In this document: piece by piece, positions 8,789 through 14,615 of the stretch
Numbering within the stretch: position 1 is the stretch's first letter
Layout: each line of letters starts with the position of its first letter
Origin: Oscillospiraceae bacterium
GTDB taxonomy: Bacteria; Bacillota; Clostridia; Oscillospirales; Ruminococcaceae
Assembly: GCA_902362965.1 (NCBI GenBank)
Contig: CABIYQ010000004.1
Span: 153,053 to 217,052 of the forward strand
Direction of reading: 5' to 3'
Length of the DNA: 64,000 nt
The notes under the pieces: model-generated
Seen by the model: the letters and a program-made list of their open reading frames with translations, nothing else
What the model was told of the DNA's origin: nothing
Database searches by the model: none
Made by a program: the position numbers and the translations under genes

Positions 8789-9202
8789 ATGAAAGAAAAT
8801 TTATACAAGCGATTGCCGCCCTTGGAGCGCAAGCCGGACGTCTCCCTCTACCGCATGACGCCGGCACAGAGAAAACAGGCAAACAGCCTTATCCGCCGGG
8901 AGTGCTGCAACTGTGAGGGCGGGGATTGTATCGCCATTGACGACGGGGACAGCCGCACTTGCTCCCAGATGATTTCTTTCTCGGTCTGCTGTAAGTGGTT
9001 CCGCTGGTCGGTCTTGCCGCAGGACGGGACGCTGGAAGCAGAGATTTTTCGAGGAAAGGACTTGAAACACTGTGAGGTCTGCGGCGGCGTGTTCATCCCA
9101 AAGTCCAACCGGGCGAAATACTGTCCCGCCTGTGCCGCCAGCGTTCACAGGCGGCAGAAAGCGGAAAGTGAACGGAAAAGGAGGTCAAGCGTGGACAATT
9201 AG
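8789..9202 (+). CDS. Cysteine-rich VLP domain protein
   Basis: This 137-residue protein contains RECCNCEGGDC, CSQMISFSVCCKWFRWSVLPQD and a C-terminal CEVCGG...CPACA zinc-ribbon-like pair. These match the Cys_rich_VLP family found almost only in mobilizable and conjugative elements of gut Firmicutes. Its role is unknown; the cysteines suggest zinc binding. GGAGGAACGC precedes the ATG. GC content is clearly higher than that of the host genes, supporting transfer. It is followed by the replication initiator gene. Confidence 0.8.
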   Translation: MKENLYKRLPPLERKPDVSLYRMTPAQRKQANSLIRRECCNCEGGDCIAIDDGDSRTCSQMISFSVCCKWFRWSVLPQDGTLEAEIFRGKDLKHCEVCGGVFIPKSNRAKYCPACAASVHRRQKAESERKRRSSVDN

Positions 9203-9313
9203 GCAGGAAAAAAGCCTTGATTTATAAGGCTTCCAGAGGGCGGAACCGGGGAAAGTGGTATAAAGTATCGCCCTACCCCGGAAATACCGTTCTAACTGTC
9301 CACAAAGCACACT

Positions 9314-9709
9314 ATGACAAATACCATTTATATTCATCAGCCGGAGAAATCGGTCAGCTTCACCCGGCTCCCGAATTTTCTCTTTGAAGCCCCCACATTC
9401 ACAGCTTTGTCCAACGAAGCGAAGATACTGTATGCCTTTATCCTGCGCCGGACGGAGTTGTCACGCAAGAACGGCTGGGCAGACGAGTACGGGCGCATTT
9501 ACCTGTATTATCCAATCTGCGAGGTGGTCGCCCTGCTCCACTGTGGGCGGCAGAAAGCGGTCAACACCCTGCGGGAGTTGCAGTATGCGGGGCTTGTGGA
9601 GATACAGAAACAGGGCTGTGGAAAACCCAACCGTATCTATCCCAAATCTTATGAAGCGGTTTCAAACACCGACTTCAAGAAATCCAGTTCCGGTACGCCG
9701 GAGGACTGA
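9314..9709 (+). CDS. RepA_N-type replication initiator, short form
   Basis: This 131-residue protein has the RepA_N winged-helix signature (FTRLPNFLFEAPTFTALSNEAKILYAFIL, then GRIYLYYPICEV and LREL..GLVEI..QGCGKPNRIY). Full-length plasmid RepA_N proteins are longer; the short form is common on integrative mobilizable elements, where it may support transient replication. The ribosome binding site is weak. It sits between the Cys-rich gene and the relaxase. A small perfect inverted repeat, CGTACTC-ATG-GAGTACG, lies just downstream at 9714-9730 and might be a binding site. Confidence 0.8.
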   Translation: MTNTIYIHQPEKSVSFTRLPNFLFEAPTFTALSNEAKILYAFILRRTELSRKNGWADEYGRIYLYYPICEVVALLHCGRQKAVNTLRELQYAGLVEIQKQGCGKPNRIYPKSYEAVSNTDFKKSSSGTPED

Positions 9710-9713
9710 AAAC

Positions 9714-9730
9714 CGTACTCATGGAGTACG
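9714..9730. repeat. Short inverted repeat downstream of repA
   Basis: CGTACTC and GAGTACG pair perfectly around ATG. Related GTAC-containing motifs follow within 40 bases. It may be an initiator or relaxase accessory site; the evidence is weak. Confidence 0.35.
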
Positions 9731-9891
9731 ATAATCAATCCTCTTGAAGTACGAAAACCGGACGGTATATAGAAATACAAAGATTAACAGATTTATTTAT
9801 ATCAATTCCATTCCAATCCTATCAGAGATATTTTCGGCGGGATTTTCCTGTGGAAAAGTCCCGGATAGGAAAGGAATGGGGAAAGGAGTTT

Positions 9892-10850
9892 ATGGCACAG
9901 CACGCAATTTTGCGATTTGAAAAGCATAAGGGCAATCCGGCAAGACCGCTGGAAGCCCACCACGAAAGACAGAAAGACAGAAAAACAGAAAGACCAGTAC
10001 GCCAGCAATCCCGACATTGACACCAGCCGGAGCAAATACAATTTTCACATCGTTAAGCCGGAGGGGAGATACTACCATTTCATTCAGAGCCGCATTGAAC
10101 AGGCGGGGTGCAGGACACGCAAGAACAGCACCCGGTTTGTGGATACGCTCATCACCGCCAGCCCGGAGTTTTTCAAGGGGAAGTCCCCAAAGGAGATACA
10201 AGCCTTTTTCCAGAGGGCGGCAGACTTTCTCATTGATCGGGTAGGCCGGGAAAATATCGTGTCGGCGGTGGTACATATGGACGAGAAAACGCCCCACCTG
10301 CATTTGACTTTCGTTCCGCTGACAAAGGACAACCGCCTGTGCGCTAAAGAAATCATAGGCAACCGGGCGAATTTGACGAAGTGGCAGGACGATTTTCACG
10401 CCTACATGGTGGAGAAATATCCCGGACTTGGAGCGTGGGGAGAGCGCCAGCAAGACAGGCCGGAAGCATATCCCTACCCGGCTTTTCAAACAGGCGGTCA
10501 ATCTCTCCAAACAGGCAAGATCGATTGAAGCCACGCTGGACGGTATCAATCCAATCAACGCCGGAAGGAAGAAAAAGGAAGCCCTTGCCATGCTGAAAAA
10601 GTGGTTTCCGCAAATGGAGAACTTCTCCGGGCAGCTCAAAAAATACAAGGTCACAATCAATGACCTGTTGGAAGAAAATCAAAAGCTGGAAGCGAGAGCC
10701 AGAGCCAGCGAAAGCGACAAAATGAAAGACCGCATGGAACGGGCGAAGCTGGAAAGCGAATTGCAGAATATCCAAAGGCTGGTTGACCGTATCCCGCCGG
10801 ATGTGCTGGCGGAAGTAAAGCGGCAACGGCAGCACACAAAGGAAAGGTGA
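9892..10850 (+). pseudogene. mobV: MobV-type relaxase with two frameshifts
   Basis: The start at 9892 follows AAAGGAG. Read across two frame changes the product is a Mob_Pre relaxase of about 310 residues: MAQHAILRFEKHKGNPARPL at the N-terminus, the metal-binding HMDEKTPHLHLTFVP motif, and a coiled-coil C-terminus. The first break is three copies of the 8-mer AGACAGAA (last one AAACAGAA) at 9967-9990; a single copy would restore HERQKDQYASNPDID. The second is one extra G near 10424 (CCCGGACTTGGAG for CCCGACTTGGAG), which otherwise gives YPDLERGESASKTGRK. It would nick the oriT at 4383-4420. The element can probably not mobilize itself. Confidence 0.88.
9967..9990 (+). repeat. 8-bp tandem repeat causing the relaxase frameshift
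   Basis: AGACAGAA, AGACAGAA and AAACAGAA lie in tandem. Sixteen of these bases are extra relative to the frame-restored sequence, which is the expected product of replication slippage. Confidence 0.8.
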
Positions 10851-10923
10851 TTGAGCATAAGCAGACTTTCACGCCGCCCCTGTGCGGCATTGTACTTTGA
10901 CAACTGAATAAGAAAGGCGATAT

Positions 10924-11094
10924 ATGGCAAAAAAGCAACCGGACACAAATATCCCCCAACATGAAATAGAAGCCCTTGCCCACTGTCTGCTCCCAGAAAT
11001 TCAGAAATTCTTTGAAAGCCCAGAGGGGAAGAAAGAATTTTAAGAATGGAAAGCGCAGAGGGGAAATGAACCGGAAAAGAAAAGGAGCGTATGA
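10924..11094 (+). pseudogene. Small element-associated ORF with a nonsense codon
   Basis: The ATG at 10924 opens MAKKQPDTNIPQHEIEALAHC and continues to TAA at 11041 after 39 codons. The same frame continues EWKAQRGNEPEKKRSV to TGA at 11092. A Glu codon (GAA) mutated to TAA would explain this. Small proteins of this kind are commonly the last gene of such mobilization modules; function is unknown. It could still be made as a 39-residue peptide. Confidence 0.6.
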
Positions 11095-11132
11095 CAAAAG
11101 CAGCGGTATCACTCACGATACCGTTGCTTTTG
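11095..11132 (+). terminator. Terminator at the end of the mobilization module
   Basis: CAAAAGCAGCGGTATC and GATACCGTTGCTTTTG pair over 16 bp with one G-T wobble around a 6-base loop, immediately after the last element ORF. A short T-rich tail follows. It is the last recognisable piece of the element. Confidence 0.7.
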
Positions 11133-11149
11133 CTTTAGCACTAAAGATA

Positions 11150-11194
11150 TACTAAAAATCCGAAGCCGTCTCCGATTGGAACCGGGTTCGGATT
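11150..11194 (-). terminator. Terminator of the tRNA-Leu transcript
   Basis: On the minus strand AATCCGAA and TTCGGATT pair around an inner structured loop and are followed by TTTTTAG, directly downstream of the tRNA gene. Confidence 0.7.
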
Positions 11195-11203
11195 ATCATT
11201 ATC

Positions 11204-11288
11204 TGGTGCGGGTGACAGGACTTGAACCTGCACACCTTGCGGCACAAGAACCTAAATCTTGCGTGTCTGCCAATTTCACCACACCCGC
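11204..11288 (-). tRNA. tRNA-Leu (anticodon UAG)
   Basis: The minus strand folds as a complete long-variable-arm tRNA: acceptor GCGGGTG/CACCCGC, D arm with GTG/CAC, anticodon stem CAAGA/TCTTG with loop TTTAGGT, a T arm with GTTCAAG, discriminator A and an encoded CCA (plus-strand TGG at 11204-11206). The anticodon TAG decodes CUA and related leucine codons. It is the only complete copy; its 5' half recurs three more times upstream (11900-11948, 12414-12462, 13082-13130), and no promoter-like sequence was found directly before it, so the strong promoter at 13143-13171 may serve it. Confidence 0.92.
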
Positions 11289-11299
11289 ATATTTCTTGT

Positions 11300-11818
11300 T
11301 TAATATTTAAATTCCCTTTTCAGAATTGCATAAATATAAAAATCATTATATATTTCATTATTTTCTTTTCGTGGAAACAGTTCCTTATGTTCTGCTTCTT
11401 TGCGCATTCCAATTCGTTCAACAAGCTTTAAAGATTTTATATTTCTTGAATCTATCTCAGCAAAAATACGGCGGATGCCAAGGGCGGAAAAAGCATATTT
11501 CATCATTCCGCAGATGCTTTCGTAAGCGTATCCTTTACCTTGAAAATTCCTGTTAAAAGTATATCCGATTTCATAGCTGCCGAAACCTTTATCTGAAAAG
11601 TATATCTTTCCTATAACTTTATCATTTAAGACAACCGCAAAAAACTCCTCGCTTTTTGAGAAATTTATTGCTTCTTGAACACAGGCTTCTCTTGTAAAAG
11701 TTTCATAAGGTTCAAAATAAGTAACTTCAGTATCAGTTAAAATATCTGCTAAATCATCATAATCATCCGGAATAAATTTTCTCACCGATAAGCGCTCTGT
11801 CGTAAATAATGCAGTCAT
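11300..11818 (-). CDS. RimJ/RimL-like GNAT acetyltransferase (cassette 3)
   Basis: This 172-residue protein begins TTERLSVRKFIPDDYDDLADIL, the usual opening of RimL-type acetyltransferases. It has the acetyl-CoA loop NFQGKGYAYESI near residue 90 and the SLKLVERIGMRKEAE segment typical of the fold's C-terminus. The substrate is unknown; relatives acetylate protein N-termini or small amines. It occupies one of three consecutive units bounded by tRNA-Leu 5' halves and reads in the same direction as the tRNA. Confidence 0.85.
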   Translation of the reverse strand: MTALFTTERLSVRKFIPDDYDDLADILTDTEVTYFEPYETFTREACVQEAINFSKSEEFFAVVLNDKVIGKIYFSDKGFGSYEIGYTFNRNFQGKGYAYESICGMMKYAFSALGIRRIFAEIDSRNIKSLKLVERIGMRKEAEHKELFPRKENNEIYNDFYIYAILKREFKY

Positions 11819-11899
11819 AATTACTAAACCTCAAAATATAAAGCCATGTCTTTTATATTGTATTTTACCTATCAACAGCCGCAAGAATTAAATGCACTG

Positions 11900-11948
11900 T
11901 AGTAACGCAAACGAAATTTTGCGTGTCTGCCGGTTTCACCACAGGCGC
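11900..11948 (-). repeat. tRNA-Leu 5'-half remnant R1
   Basis: This 49-base copy is the most diverged. The acceptor strand reads GCGCCTG, the D loop AACCGG, and the core is ACGCAA-AATTTCGT-TTGCGT. The inverted arms are the same as in R2 and R3 while the central eight bases differ. The copy stops matching the tRNA in the anticodon loop. Confidence 0.8.
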
Positions 11949-11974
11949 ATATTAGAAATAATAATACTTATTTA

Positions 11975-12385
11975 TTAGAACAAGACCATTCCTGCACCTA
12001 ACCCTGCTTCTTCACGAGTGACAAACCCGAATTTTTTATAAAATGCATCCTTGCCTTTGGAAGCGCCTAAATAAGTTCTAATGTCAAGATTATCTTTTTT
12101 AAATTCGTCAACCTTATTTATGAGATATTTCATTATACTTGAACCGACTTGTTGTCTTTGATATTCAGGCAAAACCATAATATCCTGAATATACAAGAAC
12201 ATTGCCGTATCACCTATGAGTCTTCCGAAACCGATAATTTTGTTATCGTCATATGCGCAAATCGAATAAACAGTATTTTTCAGTGCTTTTTCAACAATTT
12301 CTCTATTAGTACAACCCCGGCCAACAGAATCGGTAAGTGTATTGAATTCATCAGCAGTTGGCGTTGCTTCAATATATTGTATCAT
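11975..12385 (-). CDS. GNAT acetyltransferase (cassette 2)
   Basis: This compact 136-residue GNAT has the acetyl-CoA motif VLPEYQRQQVGSSIMKYLI near residues 80-100 and the terminal KDAFYKKFGFVTREEAGLGAGMVLF, which matches small single-domain acetyltransferases of the PF13508/PF13673 type. The substrate is unknown. The gene lies 29 bases after remnant R2 on its strand and is followed by remnant R1, the middle unit of the three-gene array. Confidence 0.85.
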   Translation of the reverse strand: MIQYIEATPTADEFNTLTDSVGRGCTNREIVEKALKNTVYSICAYDDNKIIGFGRLIGDTAMFLYIQDIMVLPEYQRQQVGSSIMKYLINKVDEFKKDNLDIRTYLGASKGKDAFYKKFGFVTREEAGLGAGMVLF

Positions 12386-12413
12386 TTTCTGTACCTCATT
12401 TAATCATATATTT

Positions 12414-12462
12414 TAGTAACGCAATCAAAATCTTGCGTGTCTGCCAATTTCACCACACCCGC
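12414..12462 (-). repeat. tRNA-Leu 5'-half remnant R2
   Basis: From the tRNA 5' end to the anticodon loop it is identical to the intact tRNA gene, including the six bases upstream (AAATAT on the minus strand). After the loop it switches to TGATTGCGTTACTA, shared with R3 and, slightly changed, with R1. The core is ACGCAA-GATTTTGA-TTGCGT. Confidence 0.85.
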
Positions 12463-12513
12463 ATATTTAATTTTTCATGTATAAATCCGAATTTGTCGTT
12501 TTTGTTTGTTTCT

Positions 12514-13014
12514 TTACGCCATAAATAACTCCATATCAATACACTCCCATACACCTATCGGCATCTCACATTTTCGCCTGCTGTACTCTCTAAATCCAAT
12601 CGACTCGTAACAAAATCTTGCGTTATCATTATTTGCAAATACACCTAAATCAATTCGCTTCGCACTTAAATTGTCTTTAACATACTCTATTCCAAGACGC
12701 AACATTTCCTTTCCGTATCCTTTGCCTCGTAAATCAGGATTTAATATAACAAATCCAAATCGAACAGTAGAGTCAACATCTTCTCTTGGATATCGGATTA
12801 TAAAATGACCTAATAAATTTTCTTCCTCATCTACCGCTGTGAGTGGAATAAATCTTCTGGTTTCAATCTGTGGCATATAGTTATTGTTAATGTCAGTTTC
12901 AAGAAGCGGAAATTTATTAAACCTATCAGCCGACCATCTGTATAATTCTTCTTCGGTTCTAAGCCATTTACAGATAATTGCTGCATCTTCTTTTATATAA
13001 TTTCTTAGAACCAT
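12514..13014 (-). CDS. GNAT acetyltransferase (cassette 1)
   Basis: The product is about 166 residues from the ATG at 13014 (an ATG at 13032 is also possible and would add six residues). The acetyl-CoA loop LNPDLRGKGYGKEMLRLGIEY lies near residues 95-115, and NNDNARFCYESIGFREYSRR is the usual C-terminal GNAT signature of aminoglycoside and N-terminal acetyltransferases. The substrate is unknown. It is the first gene after the tRNA-type promoter and remnant R3. Confidence 0.85.
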   Translation of the reverse strand: MVLRNYIKEDAAIICKWLRTEEELYRWSADRFNKFPLLETDINNNYMPQIETRRFIPLTAVDEEENLLGHFIIRYPREDVDSTVRFGFVILNPDLRGKGYGKEMLRLGIEYVKDNLSAKRIDLGVFANNDNARFCYESIGFREYSRRKCEMPIGVWECIDMELFMA

Positions 13015-13081
13015 ATTTCCTATCTCCTTCACAAATACTGCAATATATAAGTGAAATTAACACAAAATAATAATTTCACCG

Positions 13082-13130
13082 TAGTAACGCAATCAAAATC
13101 TTGCGTGTCTGCCAATTTCACCACACCCAC
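13082..13130 (-). repeat. tRNA-Leu 5'-half remnant R3
   Basis: This 49-base copy is identical to R2 over 47 bases, with the acceptor strand reading GTGGGTG. It lies about 12 bases after the promoter at 13143-13171, so it looks like the original 5' part of the tRNA gene left behind when the first unit was inserted. Confidence 0.85.
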
Positions 13131-13142
13131 ACAACCTTTGAA

Positions 13143-13171
13143 ATTATACCATAAATCTGCTTTATTGTCAA
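13143..13171 (-). promoter_or_regulatory. Strong sigma-A promoter of the tRNA-Leu/GNAT array
   Basis: TTGACA and TATAAT are separated by exactly 17 bases. Transcription should begin at or just before remnant R3 and could run through all three GNAT genes to the intact tRNA 1.9 kb away. Confidence 0.8.
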
Positions 13172-13191
13172 TAGGCAAATAAAAAATAAAT

Positions 13192-13220
13192 TTGACGATA
13201 TTCAGAAAATATGATATAAT
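13192..13220 (+). promoter_or_regulatory. Promoter of the membrane protein gene at 13285
   Basis: TTGACG and TATAAT with a 17-base spacer lie 65 bases before the start codon. Confidence 0.7.
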
Positions 13221-13284
13221 TTTAACTATATTTAATATTTTAGAATAAATTCCGTCTGACATAAACGGAAAAAAGGAGAAAATT

Positions 13285-13812
13285 ATGAAATCAAAAATCC
13301 CGTCGATTATTTTCAGAATACTGACCATACTGACATTCCTGTGCGGCGCAGTTATGTTTGTGCATTTTATCAGAGCTATGATATTTGCCGTTCAGCATGA
13401 AGGATCAGGAGACGATCCGAAATTTTCCGGAATACTTGGTGATATAGCCTTATTCTTTTACCCGTTTATGATAATGACGGTACTTTGTATTATATTCAGT
13501 ATAATTTGCTTTAAGGCATACCATCCGGCAGTATCAGCGATACGTACAATATTCATGGCAATATGTCTTATACTTGATCTTATATCTTTAAAGGTTATGA
13601 AAGCATTTATATTAATGGACGATTTATTTAATAAAGGAATAAATAAAGACTTAGACGAGTATCGTGAAGGCTTTGATTTATCTGAATCAGAAATAACATT
13701 TATGATTCTTCCGGTAATAGCGGCAGTAATATTTTTTATTTTCTTTATTTCCTCAATTGTTGCACTGGTAAAAGGTCCGAAATTAAAACAGGTTGAAAAC
13801 ACACAGATATAA
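13285..13812 (+). CDS. Hypothetical four-helix membrane protein
   Basis: This 175-residue protein has about four hydrophobic segments (near residues 8-30, 50-75, 85-110 and 140-165). A charged stretch rich in Asp, Lys and Glu lies between the third and fourth. No family is recognised. AAAGGAGAAAATT precedes the ATG. It is a single-gene transcript with its own promoter and a terminator shared with the convergent lipoprotein gene. Confidence 0.7.
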   Translation: MKSKIPSIIFRILTILTFLCGAVMFVHFIRAMIFAVQHEGSGDDPKFSGILGDIALFFYPFMIMTVLCIIFSIICFKAYHPAVSAIRTIFMAICLILDLISLKVMKAFILMDDLFNKGINKDLDEYREGFDLSESEITFMILPVIAAVIFFIFFISSIVALVKGPKLKQVENTQI

Positions 13813-13838
13813 AAAACCGGTCGTAAGACCGGTTTTTT
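13811..13838. terminator. Bidirectional terminator
   Basis: AAAAAACCGGTC and GACCGGTTTTTT pair perfectly around GTAA, between two convergent genes. Confidence 0.85.
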
Positions 13839-13839
13839 A

Positions 13840-14601
13840 TTAATAAGGCAATGTAAATGTTTTTGTTTTCCATACGCCGTCTGATTTGACTATAACAAAT
13901 ATGTTGGTTTCATCGTCTTTAGATTCTTCAGTGTCAGGATCTTTAAAGTGTGATACTGCATTGAAAACCGCTTCCGTATCACTTTGAGACACGAGTTCCA
14001 GTTTTGTATCTGTATAAGACCTGTCTGCACCTCTACCGCCGTCAAAGCAGTATACGCCGTTTTCTGATTCAAAATATTTGTCATAAAGACCGCCGTCAGG
14101 AGAAGCGAAAATCTGACAATAATCGTTTATAATATCCTCCAGACCGGTAACGGCAGGATCGTCGATAAGAACGGCTCCGCTGTTTGTCATAGTGTCATAG
14201 TCAAGATTGTAAGGACAGCCTATAAGCATATTCCATGTTACCTGACAGCTTTTTTCAAAAAGTTCGCTGCCGATAGCTTCAATGTCTTGGGATTGCGAAC
14301 TGCCTTCATCAGCGGGGCTTTCAGAGGACTGGTTGTTTTGTTCTTCTGCTTCAAATATCTCTTTTGACTGTTCATCAAAGCTTTGCATTTCAGCAGTGCT
14401 TTGATTTTCTGATACTTTTTCAGTTGCTTCATCAGCTTCCTTTTCAATTTCGCTTTTACCGTCTGCATGATCGGAAGCCTCTGTTTCTGAGTCGGACAAA
14501 ACAGAAGATGTTTTTGCGTCTGCTGTTTTTGTTTCTTCCTTTGAACAGGCAGCAGTCAGCAGTAACACTGACAGAACGGCTGCAAGCATATATTTTTTCA
14601 T
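13840..14601 (-). CDS. Hypothetical lipoprotein with acidic linker
   Basis: This 253-residue protein has a signal peptide ending in the lipobox LTAAC (Cys19). A Glu/Ser/Asp-rich low-complexity linker of about 90 residues follows, then a compact C-terminal domain (CQVTWNMLIGCPYNLDYD ... VIVKSDGVWKTKTFTLPY) that I do not recognise. It should be anchored on the outer face of the membrane. It lies 14 bases after rnr on the same strand and may be co-transcribed with it. Confidence 0.7.
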   Translation of the reverse strand: MKKYMLAAVLSVLLLTAACSKEETKTADAKTSSVLSDSETEASDHADGKSEIEKEADEATEKVSENQSTAEMQSFDEQSKEIFEAEEQNNQSSESPADEGSSQSQDIEAIGSELFEKSCQVTWNMLIGCPYNLDYDTMTNSGAVLIDDPAVTGLEDIINDYCQIFASPDGGLYDKYFESENGVYCFDGGRGADRSYTDTKLELVSQSDTEAVFNAVSHFKDPDTEESKDDETNIFVIVKSDGVWKTKTFTLPY

Positions 14602-14615
14602 TGCTTTCTCCTTGT

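Noticed and set aside
8383..8832. 149-codon minus-strand frame in the mobile element
   Set aside because: It is the shadow of the broken regulator and Cys-rich genes, with no start signal.
9917..10528. 203-codon frame treated as a complete relaxase
   Set aside because: It starts inside the true relaxase in another frame and has no ribosome binding site; the gene begins at 9892 and is frameshifted.
2234..11203. Exact ends of the mobile element
   Set aside because: No direct repeat or att core could be recognised by eye on both sides, so boundaries are not given.
13029..13328. 99-codon minus-strand frame containing VVKLADTQDF
   Set aside because: That peptide is the conceptual translation of a tRNA-Leu 5' half (R3); the frame also crosses two promoters.
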